Shown piece by piece: positions 1-7,232 of a stretch of DNA of 33,461 bases. The stretch's first letter is position 1, and the number at the start of each line of letters is the position of its first letter. Where the stretch lies: positions 1 to 33,461 of the forward strand of contig JAFGXH010000268.1 of assembly GCA_016936735.1 (NCBI GenBank), read 5' to 3'. Made by a program: the position numbers and the translations under genes. Source of the DNA: a bacterium. GTDB taxonomy: Bacteria; UBP6; JAFGXH01. The notes under the pieces were generated by a model. The model did no database searches, was not told the DNA's origin, and saw only the letters and a program-made list of their open reading frames with translations.

Positions 1-1425
1 AATTTTAAAAAATTAGCTATTTTATTACTTTTAATCTTTTTTATTGGTTGTGATGGTTTAAGTTCTAGCGATTTTGCAAGTGCTGGAGTAACTCCAGGTG
101 GTGTTCAAGATAATGGTTATTTTAGAGAGCTTATTAATTATGGAGAGATTCCAAATGAGGAGTTTATCACTTTTGAGGGTTTTTTTTCAGAACATGATTT
201 TAATGTTGAGATAGAGTCTTGTGATAAATTGATATGTATATCTCCAACACTATCTGTTGTAAAACATGAGGGCCAAAATGATCGATATTTTGCTCAACTT
301 TTTATGGGAAGTGAGATTGATTTGTCTAAATACCAAAGACCAGCAACAGATTTAATGGTAATACTTGATATTAGTGGTTCAATGAGTGGAGATTCTATTC
401 AAAAGGCTAGAATTGCACTAAAAGAGGTTGTTGATAAAATGAATTCAGATGATAGATTTGGAATTATACTATTTGATGACCAATATGAGGTATTTTATCA
501 ACTTCAAAAAATAGAGAATAAAGAGTATTTAAAAAATAGGATAGATGAAATAGAGACAAGAGGTGGAACAGATATAGAGAGTGCATTATCAAAAGGATAT
601 GAGATATTAAGTAATCTAGAGAGTGATAAAAATAAAAGAGTTTTATTAATAACAGATGCTATGCCAAATATTAATGCAACTGGAGAGGGGGAATTTACAA
701 ATTTAATAAAAAATTATGAAAATAGTATTGGAATTACTATTTTTGGTGTTGGAATTGATTTTGGTTTTCAGTTATCAAAAGCAATATCAGAAACAGTGGG
801 AGGAAATTTTATTTACATAGAGAGTGGTGAACAAATGGTTGAAAAAATTAGAGATGATTTTGAGCTACTTTTAGCACCTATTGCAACAAATTTTGAAGTT
901 ACATTAATGGGAAAAGGGGATTTTAATATAGTTAATACATTTGGATTACCATCAATAGAGAATGAATCAATTATTTTAAAAGCTAAATCTCTGTTTTTAA
1001 GTAACTCAAAAGGTGCAATGGCAATAGAGCTTTCCTATACTCCCAGAAATGATGAATATACAGTTCCAATGAATTTAGATGATATGCTTTTTATAACTTG
1101 GGGATATAATTATAATTCAAATTCAGAAAGAGAGAGTGATGGTGGAATGATTCAATTTAGAACACCAACAAAAAATAATAATGCCTACTACTATAGTGTT
1201 GATGGAAGTGAAAAAATCTCTATATTAATAGAGATTGTAGAGAGTTTTAAAAAATCAATAAACCAATATTATAATGGAGATATAAATGAATCAAAAGAGA
1301 CTTTAACTCAATCAATAGACTCTTTTAAAACAGTAAATCTGATTTTAAATGATACTCAAATTACAGAAGAGATAACTCTTATGGAGAAATTGCTTGAAAA
1401 TATTAATGTCCGCCACTCTTTTTAG
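1..1425 (+). CDS. VWA-domain lipoprotein (5' end outside window)
   Basis: The reading frame is open from the first base: codons 1-17 encode a lipoprotein signal ending in a lipobox (FFIGC), so the start codon probably lies just left of the window and the TTG at 229 is not the start. 474 residues are visible. A von Willebrand A domain carries a complete MIDAS metal site: DISGS at nt 367-381, a threonine in RGGTDIES, and an aspartate in LLITDAMPN. The C-terminal part (GKGDFNIVNTFG onward) resembles the beta-rich region that follows VWA in YfbK-like proteins. The product should be anchored to a membrane facing the periplasm or cell surface and bind a protein ligand through a divalent cation; the ligand is unknown. 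Its last 23 bases overlap the convergent MFS gene. The VWA call is firm, the role is not. Confidence 0.85.
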   Translation, partial: NFKKLAILLLLIFFIGCDGLSSSDFASAGVTPGGVQDNGYFRELINYGEIPNEEFITFEGFFSEHDFNVEIESCDKLICISPTLSVVKHEGQNDRYFAQLFMGSEIDLSKYQRPATDLMVILDISGSMSGDSIQKARIALKEVVDKMNSDDRFGIILFDDQYEVFYQLQKIENKEYLKNRIDEIETRGGTDIESALSKGYEILSNLESDKNKRVLLITDAMPNINATGEGEFTNLIKNYENSIGITIFGVGIDFGFQLSKAISETVGGNFIYIESGEQMVEKIRDDFELLLAPIATNFEVTLMGKGDFNIVNTFGLPSIENESIILKAKSLFLSNSKGAMAIELSYTPRNDEYTVPMNLDDMLFITWGYNYNSNSERESDGGMIQFRTPTKNNNAYYYSVDGSEKISILIEIVESFKKSINQYYNGDINESKETLTQSIDSFKTVNLILNDTQITEEITLMEKLLENINVRHSF

Positions 1426-2872
1426 TTGCATTTGGAAATGCACTCCATATTTTCCAAGTAAAAAATAGTCCAACAACTGTGAATGGAATTAAGAAAATTG
1501 GCCAATAGCTCCAACCAAATTTAGGAATTATATAACCAAGAGATATTGATTGTAATCCTGTTCCAAGATATACAAAACCATCAATAATTCCAGCAGTTGT
1601 AGCTGCAGCTTTTTTTCCACCAAAATCCATTGATGCTGTTCCAGAGATCATTCCATGAACACCAATAACACAAAGAGAGGCAAAAAACGCAATTGGTCCA
1701 ATAAGAATATCTGCTCTATATGGTACAGCGAAAATAAGAACTGCAAAACTAACTAACATCCCAGCATAAAGAAAAAATGCTGATGGTCCTCTTCTTGATT
1801 GAAAGAATTTATCAGAAACAAAACCAGCAAAAAAACCACCTGCAATTCCAGCAATCATTAATACAAGTCCCCACTCAGTAAAAAAGAAGTTTGTTAATTT
1901 TATATCTTTTGCATATTGTGGTCCCCAGTGCATAATTCCATTTCTTAAAATTCCTGAACAGAACTCAATTGCAATCATCATTAATATAACAGGATGAGTT
2001 AAAAGTTTTTTATATAGTTCAATAGTTCCTGTTTTTTTATTCTCTTTTGATTCAGACTCATCTGACCCAGCATCACCTGTATTAAAATCCTCAAAACCAG
2101 CTTTTCCAGGAGTATCTTTTATTATAAAAATATCTAAAATAACCATAATCAACAATATTATTGCAGGAGCAAAAAATGCCCACCAAACTTGATATCCAGT
2201 TGTTGATTTTGTAAAATGTAAAATTGCACCAGTTAAGTCAAATGCAAGAAAAATACCAAGAGATATTAATGTTCCAAATATTCCACCAAAAACACCTCTC
2301 TCTTTTATATGAAACCAAGCAGCATTGACTTTTACAATAGATACTGCTCCAAAACTTTGAAAATACATATTTATAGCATAAATAATAACAAAAGGGATAT
2401 AAAGAGATATGCTCCAATTACCATTCATAACTTGATATGTTATAACGCCAAGTATGAAATTTGCAATGAGTGTTCCGGTTGCACCAATTATCATTGTTTT
2501 TTTTCCACCAAGTTTATCAGTAAGTGGACCATTAATAATAAATGACAAACCATAAACAACTGCTCCAACCCCAAAAATAATACCAAACTGCTCTTTACTC
2601 ATCAATTCATCACCAAAAGCATTTTTAGCTCTTGTAAGATTATATCTACCCATATACAAAAAGGCATAAGTTAATCCAAGAGTAAGCCAGTTAGCATAAG
2701 AGCGAATTCTAAATTTTTTTGAGTGTCCAACAGGGTTATTCATTGCATAGATAAAAGTAATAATTCCTATTACAACAAATGGAAGCAAACCAACAAATAG
2801 ATCATGAGATGCTTTAAGATATACTCCAACTTCAACAGCTATTAATACAATAGGCACCAACCATTTTACCAT
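1403..2872 (-). CDS. MFS transporter of the organophosphate:phosphate antiporter (GlpT/UhpT/UhpC) type
   Basis: This 489-residue membrane protein has about 12-14 hydrophobic segments. The OPA-family signature is near residues 72-80 (YMGRYNLTR), followed by the loop INGPLTDKLGGKKT. A charged, Ser/Asp/Glu-rich central cytoplasmic loop (about residues 262-285) separates the two halves as expected for MFS proteins. Family members exchange phosphate for glycerol-3-phosphate, hexose phosphates or similar, or sense them (UhpC); the substrate cannot be read from the sequence. The N-terminus has two extra hydrophobic stretches compared with GlpT. GGAGG lies 7 bases before the ATG. A strong terminator hairpin stands directly in front of this ribosome-binding site (see that entry), so expression may be attenuated. 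Confidence 0.85.
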   Translation of the reverse strand: MVKWLVPIVLIAVEVGVYLKASHDLFVGLLPFVVIGIITFIYAMNNPVGHSKKFRIRSYANWLTLGLTYAFLYMGRYNLTRAKNAFGDELMSKEQFGIIFGVGAVVYGLSFIINGPLTDKLGGKKTMIIGATGTLIANFILGVITYQVMNGNWSISLYIPFVIIYAINMYFQSFGAVSIVKVNAAWFHIKERGVFGGIFGTLISLGIFLAFDLTGAILHFTKSTTGYQVWWAFFAPAIILLIMVILDIFIIKDTPGKAGFEDFNTGDAGSDESESKENKKTGTIELYKKLLTHPVILMMIAIEFCSGILRNGIMHWGPQYAKDIKLTNFFFTEWGLVLMIAGIAGGFFAGFVSDKFFQSRRGPSAFFLYAGMLVSFAVLIFAVPYRADILIGPIAFFASLCVIGVHGMISGTASMDFGGKKAAATTAGIIDGFVYLGTGLQSISLGYIIPKFGWSYWPIFLIPFTVVGLFFTWKIWSAFPNATKKSGGH

Positions 2873-2890
2873 TTATATCCTCCATAAAAA

Positions 2891-2924
2891 AAAAGGGAGA
2901 TAACCCTGAAGTTATCTCCCTTTT
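2891..2924 (-). terminator. Intrinsic terminator / possible attenuator before the MFS gene
   Basis: A perfect 14-bp stem, AAAAGGGAGATAAC (2891-2904) against 2911-2924, has a 6-base loop. On the minus strand it is followed by nine T residues and then at once by the GGAGG of the MFS gene. It could end the transcript of the upstream P-loop gene, but since no promoter fits between the T-run and the MFS start, the MFS gene must be read through it. That arrangement is typical of a regulated terminator. Confidence 0.8.
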
Positions 2925-3051
2925 GATTAATTGCTAGTCTCTTTTCGTTAAAAACAACCATTCAGAAACCTCTATATTGGTTGCGATTAAGCGAAAAATC
3001 TCTAATGCTCTATAATAAAAAATCGGTAAAAAATTCACTTTAGTGTGAAAA
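2925..3051 (-). promoter_or_regulatory. Possible structured leader of the MFS gene
   Basis: This 127-nt stretch between the P-loop gene and the terminator hairpin can form nested pairings on the minus strand: TTTTCG with CGAAAA outside, and AACCA with TGGTT inside. A TATTAT box near 3012-3017 may be a -10 element, but no convincing -35 was found. The short inverted repeat TTCAC...GTGAA (3034-3049) at the stop of the P-loop gene could be a weak terminator or an operator. No known riboswitch consensus was recognised. Confidence 0.3.
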
Positions 3052-3831
3052 CTATTTACGATTTTTAACTTCCCAAGCTTTTTGAAGAATCTCTTCCAAA
3101 TGAGCACCTAATACCTCAGGTTGATTAGTTTTTTCAGGCATATTATTGAAAACAACATAAGGAACTTTAAATGTTTTTCCAACAGAGTCTGTTTTAAACA
3201 CAGGTGAAATATGAAGATATTCTGGATCTTTTGATGAAAATTCAGCCCAATCGGACTCTTTATACATCATCTCAATTTTTTTATCTTCAAGAGCATGTTC
3301 TAACCAGCTATCTGGTTTATCAGGATTAAATCTTCTTCTGTTTTTACGAAGAGACTCTTCCCATGGAACATCAATATAAACAACAACACCATTATCAAGA
3401 ACAACATCAGAAAGATGAGCATATCCCTCTTTCCAGCCACCATGCTCTGCACCTCTTGCAAATTCAAATATAACAGTTTTTTTCTCATGAAAATCTGGTT
3501 CATCACGAATAATTCTATCATATTGATTCATAAGTTTACGAAGTAACCAATGCCAGAAAAATCTCTTTTTAAAAGTATAACCTTTTAAAGTTTCACCTTG
3601 ATAAGTAAACTCTTTATCTGAAATTTGACGTGGCTCTCCAAACTCTTCATAAAGATCATCATCTTCAAAACGTTCCCAAAGAATTGGAAAATCATCAATC
3701 TCAATAAATTCACCAATATGAAAACGTTTAATTCTCTCTTCAATTGGTGTTTTTTTCAAATAATCAATAACTTCAGATTTTCCAGCAGCGGGTCTTCCAT
3801 TTAGAAGAACAATATCAAAAGTTTGTTTCAT
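3052..3831 (-). CDS. P-loop NTPase / putative kinase-like protein
   Basis: A 259-residue soluble protein. A Walker A motif, GRPAAGKS, sits at about residues 12-19 behind a hydrophobic strand (FDIVLLN). A candidate second motif, VVYIDVPWEES, resembles the strand and aspartate seen in nucleoside-kinase-like folds, and an Arg cluster (KNRRRFNPD) follows in a lid-like position. This fits a small-molecule or nucleotide kinase, but the substrate is not recognisable. The ATG at 3831 is preferred over a TTG 15 bases upstream because GGAG lies between the two. The gene is followed by the MFS transporter on the same strand and preceded by a small zinc-ribbon gene. Confidence 0.7.
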   Translation of the reverse strand: MKQTFDIVLLNGRPAAGKSEVIDYLKKTPIEERIKRFHIGEFIEIDDFPILWERFEDDDLYEEFGEPRQISDKEFTYQGETLKGYTFKKRFFWHWLLRKLMNQYDRIIRDEPDFHEKKTVIFEFARGAEHGGWKEGYAHLSDVVLDNGVVVYIDVPWEESLRKNRRRFNPDKPDSWLEHALEDKKIEMMYKESDWAEFSSKDPEYLHISPVFKTDSVGKTFKVPYVVFNNMPEKTNQPEVLGAHLEEILQKAWEVKNRK

Positions 3832-3912
3832 AATTTTCTCCAACAAAAAATTACTTTATTTTTAGCAAAAAATTAAAAGATTATCAATAAAAGATGGAAA
3901 AATTTTATAAAT

Positions 3913-4095
3913 TCACTCTGTTTTTTCTATTCCTGCACAAAATCTACACCAAGCTTTCAAATCTGGGTCTTTATCTTCAGATGCCTTTACCCAATATCTA
4001 ACCCCTTTTATTTTCTCACCACAATTAACACAAACTAATTTTCCATAAAGAATTGATTGTATTCTTAATCTTTTTTCAAGAAACTCTTCAGACAT
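3913..4095 (-). CDS. Small zinc-ribbon protein
   Basis: A 60-residue protein with two paired cysteine motifs, CVNC (about residues 22-25) and CRFC (about 50-53), spaced as in zinc ribbons or treble clefs. The N-terminal 20 residues are predicted helical and charged. A strong GGGGG ribosome-binding site precedes the ATG, which supports translation of this short frame. It may bind nucleic acid or a protein partner; no function can be assigned. It lies 81 bases upstream of the P-loop gene on the same strand, so the two may be co-transcribed. Confidence 0.65.
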   Translation of the reverse strand: MSEEFLEKRLRIQSILYGKLVCVNCGEKIKGVRYWVKASEDKDPDLKAWCRFCAGIEKTE

Positions 4096-4160
4096 ATATC
4101 CCCCTTCATAAATATTTTTAATTTTTATTTCTGTCTATCAAGTTAAAATCAATCAAAAAC

Positions 4161-4229
4161 AAAAATTGTTTAACAATTTTTATATCTAATCGGAGTTTAT
4201 AGATAAATTATTAATATTATTGATTAGAT
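4161..4229. repeat. AT-rich palindrome and inverted repeat between the zinc-ribbon and exporter genes
   Basis: AAAAATTGTT at 4161-4170 is perfectly mirrored at 4172-4181 around a single T. Next to it ATCTAATC (4184-4191) pairs with GATTAGAT (4222-4229). The first palindrome could be an operator for the 60-residue gene (66-86 bases upstream of its start) or an AT-rich terminator for the exporter gene. Neither role can be chosen from sequence alone. Confidence 0.35.
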
Positions 4230-4278
4230 TTATTATATTCTCTATTTTTTAATTTGGCAGAATAGTATTGAAATTTTA

Positions 4279-5148
4279 TTAAAAACCAAGTAGCATAACA
4301 ATTGAACCAATTGCTAAGCCAAAAATAACATTAAATATTTTTATCTTAAAAGCATCCTGAATAGAGTATCCTATAACTGGTAATAGTCCATGTCCATCCT
4401 GAACGATAGAGCTTACTAAAAGAATTGAGAATGGTGCTTTACCACTCAAGTATAACATCATAAAAAATAGGTTGGGTCCAGAGATAGGGAGAATACCAAC
4501 CAATCCAGCTAAAACCAAAAGATACCATCTATTATCTATAACAGTCTCTTTTAAATGAATATGTTCATTTAAAAAGGCAATTACTAATAGTGAAAAAAAC
4601 AGCCACAAAAATATTTTAGGTAGATGTTTTTTTATAATATGAACCCAAACATGCTCTTTTAAAAAATGTAAAAATGGTATAGATTTTTTTTCATCCTCAA
4701 AATGATGATGAATGCAACATCTTTTATTAAACTCAAAATTTAATAGTTTTTTTATAAAATCTGCAATATAACCAGAGATTATTCCCAATAAAAATGTTAT
4801 CCCTGCTAAGATAAAAAATATTTTAGGACTACTTGCCATCAAAACAAATGCCTCATCTCCAAATGTTGAAACCATAACAGCAACAATACCACCAAAACCA
4901 ATAATTCCAGACATATAAAAAGATGACATTGCAAATGTTCCTGCACATCCAGGAATGATTCCAAAAAGAGATGCAACTAAATATTGCATGTGTCTATTTT
5001 TAGTGATATTTCTTTTTAAAAAATTTGAAAATTTTAACTCAACAAGCTCAACTATAACCATAAAAGTAAAAACTATTCCAATAATTTTTACTGTTTCAAA
5101 AAGAATAGATAAAACATTCAACTCTATATGATGATGATGACCACCCAT
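4279..5148 (-). CDS. Putative heavy-metal/manganese exporter (PF11449-like, His-rich)
   Basis: A 289-residue integral membrane protein with about 8-10 hydrophobic segments. It begins MGGHHHHIELN and has a second His/Cys cluster, CCIHHHFEDEKK, in the central loop. Two related halves each carry a Gly/Pro-rich motif (FGIIPGCAGTFAMSSF and VGILPISGPNLFFMML), as in the family annotated as putative manganese or arsenic-type exporters. The metal is inferred, not shown. GGAGG followed by six T residues leads to the ATG at 5148; the longer frame to 5220 has no ribosome-binding site. A TTGACA-16-TATTTT promoter lies about 45 bases upstream, and a Fur-box unit lies further upstream. Confidence 0.75.
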   Translation of the reverse strand: MGGHHHHIELNVLSILFETVKIIGIVFTFMVIVELVELKFSNFLKRNITKNRHMQYLVASLFGIIPGCAGTFAMSSFYMSGIIGFGGIVAVMVSTFGDEAFVLMASSPKIFFILAGITFLLGIISGYIADFIKKLLNFEFNKRCCIHHHFEDEKKSIPFLHFLKEHVWVHIIKKHLPKIFLWLFFSLLVIAFLNEHIHLKETVIDNRWYLLVLAGLVGILPISGPNLFFMMLYLSGKAPFSILLVSSIVQDGHGLLPVIGYSIQDAFKIKIFNVIFGLAIGSIVMLLGF

Positions 5149-5192
5149 AAAAAACCTCCTATTTTTGGAATAAGCCAAAAAACACTCAATAG

Positions 5193-5220
5193 AAAATACA
5201 TCTTTTTTTTTAAATGTCAA
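5193..5220 (-). promoter_or_regulatory. Promoter of the metal exporter gene
   Basis: On the minus strand TTGACA (5215-5220) and TATTTT (5193-5198) are 16 bases apart, 45 bases before the exporter ATG. This gives the exporter its own promoter, independent of the Fur-box promoter upstream. Confidence 0.55.
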
Positions 5221-5333
5221 TCAATTATTTCTTTAAATAATAGCATTTTCAATAAATAAAATATTATTTGTAAAATAGACTGTATACTTCATAAATAAAA
5301 ATATACTCCCTATTTTATATTTTTAGCATTAAA

Positions 5334-5365
5334 AGATAAAGGGGAGTAAAAACTCCCCTTTATCT
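5334..5365 (-). terminator. Intrinsic terminator
   Basis: AGATAAAGGGGAGT (5334-5347) pairs perfectly with 5352-5365 around a 4-base loop. On the minus strand the hairpin is followed by TTTT. It could close the candidate small RNA or ptb read-through. Confidence 0.7.
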
Positions 5366-5446
5366 GGAAAACAATGGCTGGCTTTTTGGTACTACTTTTG
5401 GTTCTGTTTAATATCAAGTTAGTATAGATGATTTTTTTCATCTATA
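5334..5446 (-). ncRNA. Candidate Fur-regulated small RNA
   Basis: Reading the minus strand from the predicted transcription start near 5446: first a 9-bp perfect hairpin (5438-5446 with 5423-5431, 6-base loop), then about 57 unstructured A/C-rich bases, then a 14-bp GC-containing terminator stem. The unit is about 110 nt, has its own promoter and a Fur-box palindrome, and contains no evident reading frame with a ribosome-binding site. This is the architecture of RyhB-like small RNAs, though no sequence homology to one is claimed. The alternative is a long regulated leader of the exporter gene. Confidence 0.4.
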
Positions 5447-5451
5447 ATTAA

Positions 5452-5480
5452 TAGATATAATATTTTTTTATTAATGTCAA
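5452..5480 (-). promoter_or_regulatory. Promoter next to the Fur-box palindrome
   Basis: A consensus TTGACA (5475-5480) is followed after 17 bases by TATCTA (5452-5457); an overlapping TATATC is an alternative -10. The palindrome at 5484-5508 sits immediately upstream of the -35. Confidence 0.55.
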
Positions 5481-5483
5481 GAT

Positions 5484-5508
5484 AAAAATGAAAATCATTT
5501 TCATTTTT
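5484..5508. promoter_or_regulatory. Fur-box-like operator
   Basis: A perfect 12-1-12 palindrome centred on C5496; its core is TGAAAATCATTTTCA (5489-5503), the 7-1-7 pattern of Fur-family operators (TGATAAT-N-ATTATCA). It abuts the -35 of the minus-strand promoter. A Fur or Mur-like regulator is the likely ligand; which metal is sensed is unknown. Confidence 0.6.
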
Positions 5509-5560
5509 ATTAAAATATTTTATATATTAGTTGAGGTTTTTAGAACTCTCTATGTAATAT

Positions 5561-6457
5561 TTAAAGGATTGAGGCAAGAGCTATTGAAAGCATTTTGCTC
5601 TCCTCTGAGTCTGCACGAGATGTTAAGACTACAGGAACTTGAGCTCCAACAATAACTGCAGCAGCAACAGCACCACCTAAAAAATTGAGTGATTTATATA
5701 AAACATTTCCTGCCTCAATATCTGGTGTTATTATACAATCTGCATCTCCAGCAACAGAGCTCTCTATTTTTTTCTGTTTTGCTGCCTCTATTGATATTGC
5801 ATTATCCAAAGCTAATGGACCATCAACTTCACATCCCTTTATTTGACCTCTTTTGTTCATCATTGTTAATAGTGCAGCCTCTGTTGTTGGTGGCATTTTT
5901 GGATTTACAACCTCAACAGCTCCAATAACAGCCATTTTAGGTTTATCTATCCCTAATGCATGAAAAATTGTTGCTGCATTGTTTATAATCTCAACCTTCT
6001 CCTCAAGAGTTGGAGCAACATTCATTGCTGCATCAGTAACACCAAGTAGTTTATGATAGTATGGAGATTGAAATAGAGCTACATGGCTTAAAACAGAGCT
6101 TTTTTTCAAACCATACTCTTTATTAAGAAGAGCTCTTAATAGATCTGCTGTTGAAACCATACCTTTCATTAATATATCTCCATCTCCTGCTTTTATTATC
6201 TCCACAGCCTTTTTACAGGATTGAATAGGATTTTTTTCATCAACAATATATACTCCATCAAGAGAAAGGGAATCTTTTTTTGCAATATTCTCAATTTTAT
6301 CTTTATCACCAACAAGTTTAAAATCAACAATACCATTTCTTTTTGCCTCAAATAGAGAGCCTAAAACATGTTCATCCTCAGCTGCTGCAACAACAACAAT
6401 CTTTTTTTTCTCTGCTAATTTTGCTTTTTCTAAAATATTACTCATTGTTTTTATCAT
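5561..6457 (-). CDS. ptb: Phosphate butyryltransferase / phosphate acyltransferase
   Basis: A 298-residue protein, the usual length for Ptb. It exchanges phosphate and CoA on short-chain acyl groups (butyryl-CoA to butyryl phosphate) in the cytosol. Visible family features are KGMVSTADLLRALL, the central GVTDAAMNVAPTLEEK, and the C-terminal TPDIEAGNVLYKSL and LTSRADSEESK segments shared with phosphotransacetylases. No butyrate kinase gene is adjacent, so the acyl phosphate would be used by an enzyme encoded elsewhere. AGGAG lies 6 bases before the ATG. The gene follows nadD by 34 bases on the same strand and is probably co-transcribed with it. Acyl-chain preference between acetyl, butyryl and branched substrates cannot be decided here. 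Confidence 0.85.
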   Translation of the reverse strand: MIKTMSNILEKAKLAEKKKIVVVAAAEDEHVLGSLFEAKRNGIVDFKLVGDKDKIENIAKKDSLSLDGVYIVDEKNPIQSCKKAVEIIKAGDGDILMKGMVSTADLLRALLNKEYGLKKSSVLSHVALFQSPYYHKLLGVTDAAMNVAPTLEEKVEIINNAATIFHALGIDKPKMAVIGAVEVVNPKMPPTTEAALLTMMNKRGQIKGCEVDGPLALDNAISIEAAKQKKIESSVAGDADCIITPDIEAGNVLYKSLNFLGGAVAAAVIVGAQVPVVLTSRADSEESKMLSIALASIL

Positions 6458-6491
6458 AATATCTCCTAAAACTACTGTTTATTATTACTTT

Positions 6492-7031
6492 TTAATATAG
6501 TTGATTTTTTTTGATATAACTATAAACATCATAATCAAGAAGCTCTTTAGATTCCTCAATACTCTCTCTAACTTTTGTTGATGATATTGATGGAAATTTA
6601 AATGGAAGTTTTAATTCTGACTCAACTCCCTCTCTTCCTAAATATAGAATTGAAACCATTTTTTCAACATCTGAAAATCTATACCACCTATCTTTTGAAA
6701 GATAGTTATCTTCACCTAAAATAAGTGTAAAATTATCATCTGGATATCTCTCTTTTAAAAAAACTACAGCATCAAAAGTTTTTGAGAATTGGTTCTCTCT
6801 ATCAATTGGATTTATCTCAATAGTTGGAGATATTTTCTCAAAAGCTATTTTTGCCATCTCGAATCGTTTTTCAAAATCAATTAGTAGTTTATCTTTTTGA
6901 AAATAGTGATGATAAACTGGATTTACCCATATTTTATCAAATCTTCCAAGCCATGAAAGATATGCTAACATCATTTGATGTCCAATATGTGGAGGATTAA
7001 AACTTCCACCAAAAATTGCTATACTTCTCAA
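6492..7031 (-). CDS. nadD: Nicotinate-nucleotide adenylyltransferase family protein
   Basis: A 179-residue nucleotidyltransferase with GGSFNPPHIGH at residues 8-18 (the HxGH ATP site) and SISSTKVRE near the C-terminus (the ISSTxxR site). NadD adenylates nicotinate mononucleotide in NAD synthesis. It is slightly short for NadD (about 190-215 residues), so a related cytidylyl/adenylyl-transferase is possible. The start is TTG: GGAGAG stands five to six bases in front, an in-frame TAA directly precedes it, and the next ATG would remove the catalytic motif. A good promoter (TTGACA-17-TATATT) lies upstream, and ptb follows. Confidence 0.8.
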   Translation of the reverse strand: MRSIAIFGGSFNPPHIGHQMMLAYLSWLGRFDKIWVNPVYHHYFQKDKLLIDFEKRFEMAKIAFEKISPTIEINPIDRENQFSKTFDAVVFLKERYPDDNFTLILGEDNYLSKDRWYRFSDVEKMVSILYLGREGVESELKLPFKFPSISSTKVRESIEESKELLDYDVYSYIKKNQLY

Positions 7032-7079
7032 TTACTCTCCAGTAAAAATATAAACATAAATCATTATCAAAATCATCTG

Positions 7080-7108
7080 AATATAACAAAATAGTAAACT
7101 ATTGTCAA
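7080..7108 (-). promoter_or_regulatory. Promoter of nadD-ptb
   Basis: On the minus strand TTGACA (7103-7108), 17 bases and TATATT (7080-7085). Just downstream, GATAATGAT (7063-7071) matches part of the Fur consensus, but only as a partial site, so metal control is a weak suggestion. Confidence 0.6.
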
Positions 7109-7181
7109 AAGAATAGAATATTTTATCTTATTTATAAAAAACAGCACAAAAACTACTCGATTAGTGACAACGATAAAACAT

Positions 7182-7210
7182 TTGTATTTATTAAAAAAAA
7201 ATGATAATAT
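7182..7210 (+). promoter_or_regulatory. Promoter of pssA
   Basis: TTGTAT (7182-7187), 17 bases, then TAATAT (7205-7210) with an extended TG two bases before it. The ribosome-binding site GGAGG of pssA follows about 15 bases later. Confidence 0.6.
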
Positions 7211-7232
7211 GAGGGACTAATTTGGAGGTATT

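Noticed and set aside
229-1425. VWA gene starting at TTG 229
   Set aside because: The frame is open to base 1 and encodes a lipoprotein signal there; no ribosome-binding site precedes 229.
2309-2545. 78-codon plus-strand frame inside the MFS gene
   Set aside because: Shadow of the opposite-strand gene: no ribosome-binding site and no domain.
5334-5365. Manganese (yybP-ykoY) riboswitch, suggested by GGGGAGTA near a putative manganese exporter
   Set aside because: GGGGAGTA occurs only on the plus strand, as part of a simple perfect hairpin, while the exporter is on the minus strand. The remaining conserved riboswitch helices and loops are absent.
7063-7071. Second Fur box at the nadD promoter
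   Set aside because: Only a nine-base match to half of the consensus in AT-rich DNA; not enough to call.
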